Below, piece after piece: positions 54,398 to 63,706 of a stretch of 64,000 nucleotides of DNA. Within the stretch, counting starts at the first letter, position 1. Every line of letters begins with the position of its first letter. Made by a program: the position numbers and the translations under genes. The notes below the pieces were generated by a model. It was not told the DNA's origin and made no database searches. It worked only from the letters and a program-made list of their open reading frames with translations. Origin of the DNA: Melioribacter sp. (GTDB taxonomy: Bacteria; Bacteroidota; Ignavibacteria; Ignavibacteriales; Melioribacteraceae). Location: contig DYHW01000001.1 in assembly GCA_020723965.1 (NCBI GenBank), positions 172,587-236,586 of the forward strand, written 5' to 3'.

Positions 54398-54497
54398 TAT
54401 TTTTCTCCGTCTATAATTATTTTTTTAATAATTTGGAAAGCCGAATTAAATTTGTGTCAATACTAAATTAAAATCAACAAAGAATTAGGAGTTTATT

Positions 54498-55709
54498 GTG
54501 GGTTCGGAAGAACTATTCAAATCTCTATTTAATGATTACAACAAATACATCGAGCCAACACTTAGCACAGAGTTCATTCGACATTCTGAGATGATCAAAT
54601 GTTTAGGCGCACTGAAAAGTAAAGGTCTGTTTTGCACAGAAAAGCTCGGAGAATCGGTTGAGAAGAGAGATATTTTCTCGGTCTCATTTGGCAGCGGAAA
54701 GATAAAAATATTGGCTTGGTCTCAAATCCACGGCGATGAACCGACCGCAACAGCTGCTTTATTTGATCTTTTGAATTTTTTCAGCGGCGATGACCAATTC
54801 AATAATTTTAGAAAAAATCTGCTCAGTAAAATTACTTTTCATTTTATTCCTATGGTAAATCCGGACGGAGCCGAAAAATATCAACGCGAGAATGCGTTTA
54901 ACATTGATCTTAACCGCGATACGCTACGATTGGAATCTCCTGAATCTAAAATTCTTTGGAATTACGCTAGTAAAATTGAGTCCGAGTTTGGATTTAATTT
55001 ACACGACCAAAACAGCTACTACACCGCTGGACGAACAAACAAAACCACAGCAATTTCTTTGCTGGCTCCGCCAACCAATTATGTAAAAAGCATTGGCTAT
55101 GTTCGCGAAAAAAGCATGCAGGTTATCTGCAAAATTCATGAAGCACTTTCCAATTTTATTCCCAAACAAATAGCGCGCTACAATGACGATTTCGAGCCGC
55201 GCGCATTCGGCGATAATTTTACAAAGAAAGGCATCAGTTCAATTTTGATTGAATCCGGATTTTATAAAGACAACACGGACAAAAATTTTGTCCGCAAACT
55301 TAATTTTATCGCACTGCTCTCAGCATTTTATTCTATCTCTGAAAAAGATTTTGAAAAAGTTGATTACACACAATATTTCGATATCCCCGAGAACGAAGAG
55401 CTTCTTTTTGATCTTCTTCTTCGCAACCTAACTATCAACTACAATGGAAAAAATTTCACAATCGATATCGGTATCAATCGAGAAAAATACTTGGACGCAA
55501 ACACCGGTAAATTCTACTACAAGAGCAGCATTGCTGATATTGGCGACCTTTCCATCTTTTACGGCATCGAGGAATTTGATATGCACGGCTTTGAAGTTGT
55601 CTCAGAAAAACCTATTGTAATAGAAGAACCTGCAGATTTTAAGTTGCTCAAAAACGGTAAAGTTGTAAAAGAGATAATCAACGGCTTTATCAGTTCATAT
55701 GATTCTTAA
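54498..55709 (+). CDS. M14-family zinc carboxypeptidase-like protein
   Basis: A 403-residue protein with the M14 zinc site IHGDEPTATAALFDLL (HxxE), FIPMVNPDGAEKYQRENAFN, IDLNRD and FNLHDQNSYY (third zinc His). IDLNRD and the following residues fit carboxypeptidase A/M14-like amidohydrolases. No signal peptide, so cytoplasmic turnover of peptides is likely. The start is GTG at 54498 with TTAGGAG upstream. The C-terminal 120 residues may be a separate small beta-domain. Confidence 0.87.
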   Translation: MGSEELFKSLFNDYNKYIEPTLSTEFIRHSEMIKCLGALKSKGLFCTEKLGESVEKRDIFSVSFGSGKIKILAWSQIHGDEPTATAALFDLLNFFSGDDQFNNFRKNLLSKITFHFIPMVNPDGAEKYQRENAFNIDLNRDTLRLESPESKILWNYASKIESEFGFNLHDQNSYYTAGRTNKTTAISLLAPPTNYVKSIGYVREKSMQVICKIHEALSNFIPKQIARYNDDFEPRAFGDNFTKKGISSILIESGFYKDNTDKNFVRKLNFIALLSAFYSISEKDFEKVDYTQYFDIPENEELLFDLLLRNLTINYNGKNFTIDIGINREKYLDANTGKFYYKSSIADIGDLSIFYGIEEFDMHGFEVVSEKPIVIEEPADFKLLKNGKVVKEIINGFISSYDS

Positions 55710-55773
55710 TTGTATTCTAAATGGAGCTATAATTCTTTAATTTAAGTAAGCAGTTAGGAATTTATTTTATAAA

Positions 55774-56382
55774 ATGCGTGTTATAGAAAATATATTAGAT
55801 GATAAAGAGCTAAAAAACCGCTATGCCGATTTTGAAAAAGAGGCAATTCCTCATATGGATGCTGTTTACAATTTTGCTTTGCGAATGACCGGCGATGAAG
55901 ATGATGCAGATGATCTGGTTCAGGAAACATACTTAAAAGCATTCCGCTTTTTTGATAAGTTTGAGAAAGGAACCAACTGCAAGGCATGGCTTTTCCGAAT
56001 CTTGAAAAATTCTTTTATTAACGATTATAGGAAAACTAAAAAAGCACCTTACAAAGTTGATTATGAAGATGTACAGAGCTTTTATGAAACCATTAAATCA
56101 GATGAAATTGATACTCAGCATTACGAGTTGGATGCGTTTTCTAATTTGCTTGACGACGAAATTTCTAAAGCCCTGACAAATCTTGAAGAGGATTTTCGAA
56201 CAGTGATAATTCTAAGCGACATTGAAGGATTTACGTATGAAGAAATTGCCGACTTTGTTGATATACCTGTTGGAACCGTAAGGTCAAGATTGCACCGTGC
56301 AAGAAAAATGCTATACGCACAATTACACTCTTACGCCAAAGGGAGAGGTTTGTTAAATAATCGAAAACGATCGAAAAAGTAG
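55774..56382 (+). CDS. ECF-family RNA polymerase sigma factor
   Basis: A 202-residue group 4 sigma factor. Region 2: YNFALRMTGDEDDADDLVQE, TYLKAFRFFDKFEKGTNCKA, WLFRILKNSFINDYRK. Region 4: EDFRTVIILSDIEGFTYEEI, ADFVDIPVGTVRSRLHRARK. The sequence resembles the SigR/RpoE-like ZAS-controlled class, and the next small gene may be its anti-sigma factor. A universal stress protein and rpsU follow on the same strand, suggesting a stress-linked unit. Confidence 0.93.
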   Translation: MRVIENILDDKELKNRYADFEKEAIPHMDAVYNFALRMTGDEDDADDLVQETYLKAFRFFDKFEKGTNCKAWLFRILKNSFINDYRKTKKAPYKVDYEDVQSFYETIKSDEIDTQHYELDAFSNLLDDEISKALTNLEEDFRTVIILSDIEGFTYEEIADFVDIPVGTVRSRLHRARKMLYAQLHSYAKGRGLLNNRKRSKK

Positions 56383-56397
56383 ATCGATTTTTTACGT

Positions 56398-56634
56398 ATG
56401 ATATTTTTTTACAACATAACTGCTTTTGTCGATAGCGAGATCAAAGATTTAATTCTAATAAAAAGTATAGAAAAACTTATCGATTGCGACTGTGATGTAA
56501 GAAGGGAATACTACATACAAAAAGGAATAAAAGAACTCTTACATAAAAGATTTTCATGTTGTTGTTTGCCGGAAAGTGTGCGGCAAAGATTCTACAAAAA
56601 TATTTCGCAATTCATTTCAAAAAAAATAGAATAA
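56398..56634 (+). CDS. Putative divergent anti-sigma factor
   Basis: A 78-residue protein, 15 bases after the ECF sigma gene. The pattern TAFVDSEIKDLILIKSIEKL…DCDCDVRREYYIQKGIKELL follows the layout of zinc-associated anti-sigma (zf-HC2) proteins, in which H-x3-C-x2-C binds zinc. Here the histidine is absent and the cysteines are spaced CxC, with a CCC later. Position and layout support the call; sequence alone is weak. Confidence 0.55.
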   Translation: MIFFYNITAFVDSEIKDLILIKSIEKLIDCDCDVRREYYIQKGIKELLHKRFSCCCLPESVRQRFYKNISQFISKKIE

Positions 56635-56640
56635 AAAACT

Positions 56641-57099
56641 ATGTTGAACATCAAAAACATTATTGTGCCAACGGATTTTAGCAAGTTATCACAATCAGCT
56701 TTCGAGTATGCTAAGGACCTGGCAGAAAAAATGGACGCTACACTGCATCTTGTTTACGTGCTCGAAAAGACGCCTCCTTTTTTAGCTATGAGAAGTTTGG
56801 ACATTTCTGAAGAAGAGGTTATGAAATCAATGACAGAACATGCAATAAAACAGCTCAAGCAAACCGCTGATCAGATTAAAGAAGATTCTGCTGTAAAAAT
56901 TATAGAAGTTCTTCGACACGGTGTTGATTACGAAGAAATAGTAAATTATTCCAAAGAAATAAACAACGATCTGATAGTAATTGCAACACACGGCAGAACT
57001 GGCATTCTTCACACATTATTAGGCAGTGTAGCAGAAAAAGTTATCAGATACGCAAAATGCCCAGTTTTAGTAATTACTCCTCAAGAGGAAGAATCGTAG
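56641..57099 (+). CDS. Universal stress protein (UspA family)
   Basis: A 152-residue single-domain Usp: NIIVPTDFSKLSQSAFEYAK at the N-terminus and the ATP-binding motif GRTGILHTLLGSVAEKVIRY (G-2x-G-9x-GS) followed by CPVLVITP. It probably binds ATP and acts in stress survival. Just downstream of the sigma/anti-sigma pair. Confidence 0.94.
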   Translation: MLNIKNIIVPTDFSKLSQSAFEYAKDLAEKMDATLHLVYVLEKTPPFLAMRSLDISEEEVMKSMTEHAIKQLKQTADQIKEDSAVKIIEVLRHGVDYEEIVNYSKEINNDLIVIATHGRTGILHTLLGSVAEKVIRYAKCPVLVITPQEEES

Positions 57100-57178
57100 A
57101 TCAATTTGATTCTTTACCGCTATCTTTTTATGTTTACGGCGCAAAAAATTTATTAACCATCAAGGCAGGTGATACAAA

Positions 57179-57382
57179 TTGGTAGGAATTACTGTTCAAG
57201 AGAACGAAAATATTGACAAGGCGCTAAAGCGTTTTAAGAAAAAATATGAACGTTCCGGTATTCTAAAAGAGTTCAAGAAAAGAACTTTCTTTGTTAAACC
57301 ATCCATCGAGAAAAGGATGGATTCGATTAAGGCAAAAAGAAGAGCTTCTCGTGAACAGATTATAAGAGATCGAAGAGGTTAA
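57179..57382 (+). CDS. rpsU: Ribosomal protein S21
   Basis: A 67-residue basic protein, VGITVQENENIDKALKRFKK, YERSGILKEFKKRTFFVKPS, KAKRRASREQ, matching S21 of Bacteroidota. S21 promotes 30S initiation. The start codon is TTG, with AGGTGAT upstream. A strong terminator begins a few bases after the stop. Confidence 0.95.
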   Translation: MVGITVQENENIDKALKRFKKKYERSGILKEFKKRTFFVKPSIEKRMDSIKAKRRASREQIIRDRRG

Positions 57383-57386
57383 AAAG

Positions 57387-57419
57387 AAACCCCCGGCTCA
57401 ATCGGGGGGGTTCCTTTTT
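57387..57419. terminator. Bidirectional intrinsic terminator between rpsU and the LOG gene
   Basis: Hairpin AACCCCCGGCTCAATCGGGG followed by GGGTT and CCTTTTT; an A-rich left flank lets it work from the other side also. Confidence 0.9.
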
Positions 57420-58230
57420 AATTCTTTAAATAATGTTTCATGAAATGTGTTGTGATTTTTTCAAATGCTTCATCAACGTTACTCACAAAATCAAACAGTT
57501 TTAAATCTTCTTTGCTTATCATTCCATGTGCAATCAATGCATCAAAGTTTAAAATTTCTCGCCAGTAATTTTCTCCATAAACAATAATCTTAATCGGCTT
57601 TGTGATTTTTTGAGTCTGTATCAAAGTCATTACTTCCATCAATTCATCCATCGTTCCAAATCCGCCCGGGAAAGCAACCAGCGCTTTAGCAAGATAAACA
57701 AACCAAAATTTTCTCATAAAGAAATAGTGGAACTCAAAAGCTAAACCGGGGTCTACGTACTTATTAACGAACTGCTCGAAAGGAATACTAATGTTCAAAC
57801 CGATTGAATGACCTTTAGCAAGATATGCGCCTTTATTAGCCGCTTCCATAATTCCAGGTCCGCCGCCGCTGCAGATAATAAATCTTTTTCCATTTGTAGG
57901 AAGAGAAAGCGACCATTCAGTCAGTCTCTTCGAAAGTTCTACGGCGTCTTCGTAATATTGTGACATCTCCAATTGTTTAAGCGCTTTCTCAAAATTTTCA
58001 TTTGAGTCTTTCCCTTTTTCTTTTTTTGCAGCGTTCAAAAATTTTAAAGCATCTTTTCTTGAAATAATTCTAGCAGAACCAAAAAAAACAACAGTATCAA
58101 GTATTTTTTGTTTTTCAAAACGAGATTTCGGTTCGTAAAATTCGGAAAGTATTCTGATTGTTCTAGCATCGGCAGAATTAAGAAAATCTAAATTCTTGTA
58201 AGCTTTTACAGGCAAAGATATTTTTTTCAT
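57418..58230 (-). CDS. LOG-family (TIGR00730) Rossmann-fold phosphoribohydrolase-like protein
   Basis: A 270-residue protein with VVFFGSARI, CSGGGPGIMEAANKGAYLAK, FMRKFWFVYLAKALVAFPGG and FGTMDELMEVMTLIQTQK (the PGGxGTxxE motif). Family members hydrolyse nucleoside 5'-monophosphates such as AMP or cytokinin ribotides. A helical N-terminal extension of about 80 residues precedes the core, placing it in the longer subgroup. Confidence 0.9.
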   Translation of the reverse strand: MKKISLPVKAYKNLDFLNSADARTIRILSEFYEPKSRFEKQKILDTVVFFGSARIISRKDALKFLNAAKKEKGKDSNENFEKALKQLEMSQYYEDAVELSKRLTEWSLSLPTNGKRFIICSGGGPGIMEAANKGAYLAKGHSIGLNISIPFEQFVNKYVDPGLAFEFHYFFMRKFWFVYLAKALVAFPGGFGTMDELMEVMTLIQTQKITKPIKIIVYGENYWREILNFDALIAHGMISKEDLKLFDFVSNVDEAFEKITTHFMKHYLKN

Positions 58231-58278
58231 TAAGACACCAAATTAAAATAGAAAAGATATTAGATGTGATTTCATATT

Positions 58279-58311
58279 TGAAAAGAAAGCTCCCGCTTTT
58301 ACCGGGAGCCG
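58279..58311 (-). terminator. Intrinsic terminator of secG
   Basis: On the minus strand GGCTCCCGGTAAAAGCGGGA, GC then TTTCTTTTC, about 10 bases after the secG stop. Confidence 0.85.
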
Positions 58312-58320
58312 TTCAAAAAT

Positions 58321-58668
58321 TTATTTTTGAATTGATTCAGTTGGCGGTTTTTGCTTCGGTAGAACAGGCGCTGATGGAACTGTCTGCTCTCTTCCGCTTT
58401 GAATAATACTTTCTTTTTGATCAACTGATGCTTTGCTTGGTAAAAAGAATAAGTTAACAATCACCGCGATAATCAATAAAGCGCCACCGAGCCACCAAGT
58501 TGCTTTGCTTAAAAAATCGGCTGTTCTTCTTGTTCCGAAAACTGTTCCAAATTGACCTGCTCCCCCGAATGAACCTGCTAATCCACCCCCTTTACTCGAT
58601 TGAAGCAGAACAACCAAGATGAGTAAGATTGCAATAATGATCGATAAAGCAATAAGTAATGTGTACAT
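58321..58668 (-). CDS. secG: Preprotein translocase subunit SecG
   Basis: A 115-residue membrane protein: helix 1 LLIALSIIIAILLILVVLLQ, the conserved SSKGGGLAGSFGGAGQFGTV, FGTRRTADFLSKATWW and helix 2 LGGALLIIAVIVNLFFL. It assists SecYEG translocation. The start is the ATG at 58668 after GGAGAAAGAG; an earlier in-frame start would lie within the tRNA. tRNA-Met lies 21 bases upstream on the same strand, so the two are probably cotranscribed. Confidence 0.95.
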   Translation of the reverse strand: MYTLLIALSIIIAILLILVVLLQSSKGGGLAGSFGGAGQFGTVFGTRRTADFLSKATWWLGGALLIIAVIVNLFFLPSKASVDQKESIIQSGREQTVPSAPVLPKQKPPTESIQK

Positions 58669-58689
58669 CTCTTTCTCCAATAAAAATTG

Positions 58690-58763
58690 TAGCGAGGGAG
58701 GGATTCGAACCCCCGACACGTGGATTATGATTCCACTGCTCTAACCTACTGAGCTACCTCGCC
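58690..58763 (-). tRNA. tRNA-Met (CAT), probably elongator
   Basis: A 74-nt cloverleaf on the minus strand: GGCGAGG paired with CCTCGCT (first pair G-U), D-arm GCTCAGTAGGTTAGAGC, anticodon arm GTGGA ATCATAA TCCAC (anticodon CAT), T-arm CGGGG GTTCGAA TCCCTCC region, discriminator A. CCA is not encoded. The initiator is unlikely because its three anticodon-stem G-C pairs are absent; tRNA-Ile2 (lysidine-modified CAT) cannot be fully excluded. Confidence 0.93.
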
Positions 58764-59109
58764 AGGTATTTCTAAAAACGGGGAGGAAATATAGTGCATC
58801 ATGTCTCAAACTTCAAGTTTAGATAGAAATGTGCCCGATGAAAAATATTTAGTTATAGAAACATAATATTCTAATAGTGTAAACAATTCTACACTTCATT
58901 CAGGGCATTTTTTTGTTTAATCGATAAAAATGCTGCTGATAAAATAATTTTCAATCTCTTTAATGGCTACCAGTTCAATTTTCCGCGCAGCTACTTTTAA
59001 TAGTAATAGAATCTTAGTTGAATTCTTGGCTTATTTTTTTTAAGTTTTGGTTGCCACTGCTAAGCGCAGTGGCAATTTTTTTTATTATATCAAAAAAGGA
59101 GCTTAAACG
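58764..59109 (+). promoter_or_regulatory. greA leader with intrinsic terminator/attenuator
   Basis: The gap holds no gene. Its 3' end contains a strong hairpin, TTGCCACTGC TAAGC GCAGTGGCAA (59051-59075), with eight T's, ending only 26 bases before the greA start codon. No plus-strand gene upstream needs a terminator, so premature termination in the greA leader is plausible, as described for the E. coli greA leader RNA GraL. The AAAAAAGGAG ribosome binding site follows. Confidence 0.6.
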
Positions 59110-59580
59110 GTGCCAGGTTTTGTTTATTTAAGCAGAGAGCGCATTCTTGAATTAGAAAAAGAATTAAGCGGCTTAAAATCGAACGGTCGCAAATCAATGG
59201 CAGAAAGAATTGCAGAAGCTCGCTCGCACGGTGATCTTTCAGAAAATGCAGAGTATGATGCCGCAAAAGAAGAGCAGGGAATGCTTGAATTGAAGATCAG
59301 CAAATTAGAAGATCTTCTTTCGCGCGCGCAGGTAATTGATCTTACAGGTCTACCTAAAGACCAAGCACATATATTATCTAAGCTTACTGTTAAAAATCTT
59401 AATAATTCGAAAACATATACTTATATACTTGTTTCGCCCGAAGAAGCAGATCTGGACAAAGGGAAAATCTCTATTACTTCTCCTGTTGGGCAGTCTCTTA
59501 TGGGGGTAAAAGCTGGAGATGTTGTTCAAGCAAAAGTTCCTGCTGGAACGATCAAGTTCGAAGTGCTAAATTTAGAATAG
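59110..59580 (+). CDS. greA: Transcription elongation factor GreA
   Basis: A 156-residue GreA: N-terminal coiled-coil finger (LSRERILELEKELSGLKSNG, RIAEARSHGDLSENAEYDAA with the acidic tip D and E, KEEQGMLELKISKLEDLLSR) and C-terminal FKBP-like domain (TSPVGQSLMGVKAGDVVQAK). It stimulates cleavage of backtracked RNA in RNA polymerase. The start codon is GTG with AAAGGAGC upstream. Confidence 0.96.
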   Translation: MPGFVYLSRERILELEKELSGLKSNGRKSMAERIAEARSHGDLSENAEYDAAKEEQGMLELKISKLEDLLSRAQVIDLTGLPKDQAHILSKLTVKNLNNSKTYTYILVSPEEADLDKGKISITSPVGQSLMGVKAGDVVQAKVPAGTIKFEVLNLE

Positions 59581-59611
59581 AACCATTTTAGATTTTTCTG
59601 CTCTAAATTTT

Positions 59612-59639
59612 GGAAAGTCTCTTACGAGACTTCCTTTTT
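59612..59639 (+). terminator. Intrinsic terminator of greA
   Basis: Hairpin GGAAAGTCTC TTAC GAGACTTCC followed by TTTTT. Its end lies only about 30 bases before the tilS start, so tilS needs its own promoter or read-through. Confidence 0.85.
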
Positions 59640-59671
59640 AAATGGATATTTTTCAGATAATATTTTTTTTG

Positions 59672-61033
59672 ATGAAAACAATAGAACAAAAAGTTTTACA
59701 ATTCATCGATCTAAACAAGTTGATAGAAACTGGCGATAAAGTTTTGATCTCTTTCAGCGGCGGTCCCGATTCTGTTTTTGCTCTTAATTTTATTAACAAG
59801 TTTAAGAAAAAATATTCAATAGAAATTTGCGTCGTACATTTCAATCATCAATTACGCGGCAAAGAAGCCGATGAAGAGGAATCTTTTGCACGGCATTTTT
59901 GTGAACGGTTAGGAATTCAATTCTACTCAAGAAAATTAGACGTAAAGATATTTGCAAAGAAGAATAAGCTTTCTATTGAAGAGGCGGCTAGAAAACTGCG
60001 CTATCAGGAATTAGAAAATATTTCAAAACAACAAGATTGTTCCAAAATTATAACAGCGCACAACCTTAACGACAACGCCGAAACTGTTTTGATGAATCTT
60101 TTTTCCGGTTCAGGTTTATCCGGCTTGAGCGGAATCCCGATCAAGAGAGATAAAATTATCCGTCCTTTTTTATGTTTGTCCAAAACCGAAATTCTCGAAT
60201 ACCTTCAAAAAGAAAAAATTCCCTTTATGATCGATTCATCTAATAAAAGCAACGATTTCAAGCGAAACTACATTAGAAATAAAATCCTTCCCTTAATTCG
60301 CAGTGAAATAAACCCTTCTGTAGACGAAGCAGTTTTTAGGACTTCAAGAAACGTTGCGCAGTCTCTTGCTGTCAATAGGAAGATTGAACAGCGAACCGCC
60401 GAAAAATTTGTTTCATTCAAAGGCAATTTGCTTATCATTAAACTTGCGTTAAAAGATTTATACTGCGGAAAAATTCCCGGCGGTCTGTTAAAAGATCTGC
60501 TTAAAAAATATTTCGGACACGAATTTAGTTTTGATGATTACATAAAGATCAACTCGCTGCTTCTAAAACAGAAAGGGAAAAAAGTTCAGCTTTCGGCTGG
60601 TCTTTATGCCGTTCGCGAAAGCGATTCGGTTAGAATTGAAGCGGATAATATTCCGAAAGTTAATGCTGTTGAAGTTGGCGTTGGAACGAAAATAAAAATC
60701 GATTCTCGTACATTTGGTATCGAGTCTGTATCGAAAGAAAAAATAAAATTTGATAAAGGCAAAAACATAGAATTTATTGATGGGAGTGGCTTAAAAGAAA
60801 AATTTCTTTTGCGGAGATGGCAGGCAGGCGATAAATTTAAACCGCTAGGGCTGGATGGCTTCAAAAAGGTTTCAGATTTTTTGACAGATTTAAAAGTTCC
60901 GACATCGGAACGGAAGCTACAATTAGTTTTGCTCAATCGGAACCGAATTGTGTGGATTGTTGGTTTAAGATTAGACGATAGATTTAAAATAAATTCAAAA
61001 ACAAAAAAGACTTATAAATTATGGGTAAAATAA
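59672..61033 (+). CDS. tilS: tRNA(Ile)-lysidine synthase
   Basis: About 453 residues. The PP-loop ATP-pyrophosphatase motif is LISFSGGPDSVFAL, followed by VVHFNHQLRGKEADEEESFA, LSIEEAARKLRYQEL, TAHNLNDNAETVLMNLFSGS, GLSGLSGIP and RNKILPLI. The C-terminal TilS_C part has RRWQAGDKFKPLG and KVSDFLTDLKVPTSERK. It changes C34 of the CAU-anticodon tRNA-Ile to lysidine. The ATG at 59672 is chosen because the one at 59642 lies directly on the preceding terminator. The 3' end overlaps hpt by 13 bases. Confidence 0.95.
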   Translation: MKTIEQKVLQFIDLNKLIETGDKVLISFSGGPDSVFALNFINKFKKKYSIEICVVHFNHQLRGKEADEEESFARHFCERLGIQFYSRKLDVKIFAKKNKLSIEEAARKLRYQELENISKQQDCSKIITAHNLNDNAETVLMNLFSGSGLSGLSGIPIKRDKIIRPFLCLSKTEILEYLQKEKIPFMIDSSNKSNDFKRNYIRNKILPLIRSEINPSVDEAVFRTSRNVAQSLAVNRKIEQRTAEKFVSFKGNLLIIKLALKDLYCGKIPGGLLKDLLKKYFGHEFSFDDYIKINSLLLKQKGKKVQLSAGLYAVRESDSVRIEADNIPKVNAVEVGVGTKIKIDSRTFGIESVSKEKIKFDKGKNIEFIDGSGLKEKFLLRRWQAGDKFKPLGLDGFKKVSDFLTDLKVPTSERKLQLVLLNRNRIVWIVGLRLDDRFKINSKTKKTYKLWVK

Positions 61034-61584
61034 AAACCGACATTAAAGAAACGATCGTAATTGGAACGGAAAAATTTGTTCCTTACTTAAGCTGTGAAGC
61101 AATTCAAAAAAGGATTACCGAATTAGGGGAGGAGATTTCGGAAGAGTATAAAACAAAACTTCCAATATTTATAGGCGTTCTTAACGGGTCTTTCATGTTC
61201 ATGGGAGACCTGATGAAGAGTATCTCTATCAATTGTGAGATCGATTTTTTCAAACTCTCAAGTTATGGCGACGAAAAAATTTCTTCCGGCCGTGTAAAAT
61301 TAGTTAAAGATTTGAATGCGGATATTACAGACCGGCATCTAATTATAGTAGAAGATATTATAGACACCGGGCTTTCGATCAATTACATCGAACAATTGAT
61401 TAAAGAACACAACCCCGCAAGCTTGAAAGTTGTAACGTTATTGCTGAAACCTGAGAGTTTAAAATATGACGTCAAAATTGATTATATTGGCTTCAAAATT
61501 CCCAACAAATTTGTGATTGGATACGGTTTGGATTACGCTCAAAAGTATCGGAACCTCCCTTCAATCTATGTTTTAAGCGATTAA
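61021..61584 (+). CDS. hpt: Hypoxanthine phosphoribosyltransferase
   Basis: A 187-residue purine salvage enzyme: [20 protein letters not shown], the PRPP-binding motif [32 protein letters not shown] and [20 protein letters not shown]. It makes IMP and GMP from hypoxanthine and guanine. The order tilS-hpt-ftsH matches that of Bacillus and many other bacteria. Confidence 0.95.
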   Translation: MGKIKTDIKETIVIGTEKFVPYLSCEAIQKRITELGEEISEEYKTKLPIFIGVLNGSFMFMGDLMKSISINCEIDFFKLSSYGDEKISSGRVKLVKDLNADITDRHLIIVEDIIDTGLSINYIEQLIKEHNPASLKVVTLLLKPESLKYDVKIDYIGFKIPNKFVIGYGLDYAQKYRNLPSIYVLSD

Positions 61585-61597
61585 GGAAAGAATCGGA

Positions 61598-63706
61598 ATG
61601 ATAGAAATGAAAAAAAAATGGTTTATGACTAACGGAGAAAACAAAGACGATCAAAACAAGCAAAAGAAAATGTTTGGAAGCGGGCAGCAGAAGCCTGAAG
61701 GCGATTTTGATTGGTCGAAAATTATTAAAACAGTTTTTAGCTGGGGCGCGGTTATAATTGCTGCGGTTATTGTTATGCAATTTATGCGCGCGGGTACTGC
61801 TACTGCTGTTGAAGTTAGCTACGGCGATTATGAAAAATTTATTGAATCCGGAAATATTGCTGATGTGAAAGTTATCAAATCGGATATAAACGACTACCGC
61901 CTTGAAGGGCTTCTTACAAATAAAGAAAAAATTAACATTAACGGAACTGAAGTTGAAGTCAAAACTTTTTCGGTTACTTTCGATCAGTCTATTATTCAAG
62001 ATCAAATCAAAGTTTGGAAAGAAAAATCCATTAAGTACACTTTTGTAAAAGAATCTAATGAATGGTTTACTGTTCTTATTGGGTTTATTCCCTGGCTGCT
62101 GATATTTGCTATTTGGATCTTCTTTTTCAGAAGGATGCAGGCGGGCGGTGGCGGAACACGCGGAATTTTTAATTTCGGAAAAAGCCGGGCAAAACTGATC
62201 TCTGAATCACAGATCAAGGTTACTTTTAAAGATGTTGCCGGTGCCGACGAAGCAAAATTTGAATTGGAAGAGATCATCGAATTTCTACGCGAACCGGCAA
62301 AGTTTCAAAAACTTGGCGGAAAAATTCCGCGCGGTGTTCTGTTGTTGGGACCTCCGGGAACAGGCAAAACTCTTTTAGCGCGCGCAGTTGCCGGCGAAGC
62401 CGGCGTTCCTTTCTTTTCAATAAGCGGCGCTGATTTTGTTGAAATGTTTGTAGGCGTTGGTGCAAGCCGCGTAAGAGATCTTTTTGAACAGGGAAAGAAA
62501 AGCGCGCCATGTATTATTTTTATTGATGAGATCGATGCAGTCGGCCGTCACCGCGGCGCAGGACTTGGCGGTGGGCACGATGAACGGGAACAAACTTTGA
62601 ATCAATTGCTTGTTGAAATGGACGGTTTCGAACAGAACAGCGGAGTTATTATTATTGCCGCAACCAACAGACCCGATGTTTTAGACCCGGCGCTATTGCG
62701 CCCGGGAAGATTCGATAGACAAGTTGTTGTTGATCGTCCCGATGTTAAAGGCCGTGAAGGTATCTTGAAAGTTCATACAAGAAAAATTCCGCTGGGCCCC
62801 GATGTTGATCTAAGTGTGCTTGCAAAAGGAACTCCGGGTTTAGCAGGCGCAGAACTTGCTAACATGGTAAACGAAGCAGCGCTTCTTGCCGCACGAAAAA
62901 ATAAAAAAAATGTGGCTATGGAAGATTTTGAAGAAGCCAAAGACAAAGTAATGATGGGTATGGAGCGTAAAAGTCTGATTATTTCCGAAGAAGAAAAGAA
63001 AATAACTGCTTATCATGAAATTGGTCATGTGCTTGTTGCAAGAATGATACCCGAAGCCGATCCTGTTCATAAAGTTACTATTATTCCGCGCGGGCGTGCA
63101 CTTGGTGTTACAACCTATTTGCCTGTAGATGAAAAACACACATACTCAAAAAAATATCTTGAGGCGATGATTACTTATGCTTTAGGCGGACGCGCTGCCG
63201 AGAAGATAGTCTTCAATCAATTTACAACCGGCGCCGGTAATGATATTGAAAAAGCTTCCAGCATTGCACGAAAAATGGTTTGTGAGTGGGGAATGAGCGA
63301 AAAACTTGGACCTCTTTCCTATGGGGCAAAAGAACAAGAAATTTTTTTGGGAAGAGAAATTACACAGCATAAAGATTATAGCGAGTTGACAGCGCAGGAG
63401 ATCGATGCTGAGGTAAAGAAAATAGTTATGGAGTGCATGACTCGCGCAGAAAAAATTCTTTTAGAAAATATTGACATGCTGCACAATCTTTCGAAAGATC
63501 TTCTCGAAAGAGAAATTCTTGATGCAGAAGAGATCGATAAGATCATCCGTGGCGAAGAACTGCCTCCGGTAAAACGTAATGGCGCAGATACTTCTGTTTC
63601 TAATAATGAAACTCAGGAGGAACTGCCCGAGCACGTTCAGAAGTTAATTAAAAAAAAGAAGAGAGCTTCAGATCAGAATTTAGAAAAAAATAATGACGCC
63701 ATCTGA
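61598..63706 (+). CDS. ftsH: ATP-dependent zinc metalloprotease FtsH
   Basis: A 702-residue membrane-bound AAA protease. Helix 1 about residues 47-64 ([16 protein letters not shown]), a short periplasmic domain, helix 2 about 152-168 ([18 protein letters not shown]). AAA domain: Walker A GPPGTGKT near 250, the pore motif [11 protein letters not shown], Walker [12 protein letters not shown] near 306, [23 protein letters not shown]. Protease: zinc site HEIGH near 473 (usually HEAGH) and the third ligand Asp in [10 protein letters not shown]. It degrades unassembled membrane and regulatory proteins. TAAGGAAAG precedes the ATG. Confidence 0.97.
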   Translation: MIEMKKKWFMTNGENKDDQNKQKKMFGSGQQKPEGDFDWSKIIKTVFSWGAVIIAAVIVMQFMRAGTATAVEVSYGDYEKFIESGNIADVKVIKSDINDYRLEGLLTNKEKININGTEVEVKTFSVTFDQSIIQDQIKVWKEKSIKYTFVKESNEWFTVLIGFIPWLLIFAIWIFFFRRMQAGGGGTRGIFNFGKSRAKLISESQIKVTFKDVAGADEAKFELEEIIEFLREPAKFQKLGGKIPRGVLLLGPPGTGKTLLARAVAGEAGVPFFSISGADFVEMFVGVGASRVRDLFEQGKKSAPCIIFIDEIDAVGRHRGAGLGGGHDEREQTLNQLLVEMDGFEQNSGVIIIAATNRPDVLDPALLRPGRFDRQVVVDRPDVKGREGILKVHTRKIPLGPDVDLSVLAKGTPGLAGAELANMVNEAALLAARKNKKNVAMEDFEEAKDKVMMGMERKSLIISEEEKKITAYHEIGHVLVARMIPEADPVHKVTIIPRGRALGVTTYLPVDEKHTYSKKYLEAMITYALGGRAAEKIVFNQFTTGAGNDIEKASSIARKMVCEWGMSEKLGPLSYGAKEQEIFLGREITQHKDYSELTAQEIDAEVKKIVMECMTRAEKILLENIDMLHNLSKDLLEREILDAEEIDKIIRGEELPPVKRNGADTSVSNNETQEELPEHVQKLIKKKKRASDQNLEKNNDAI

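Noticed and set aside
58669..58719. 17-codon N-terminal extension of SecG
   Set aside because: It overlaps the tRNA-Met gene; the ATG at 58668 has a good ribosome binding site and gives the normal SecG start.
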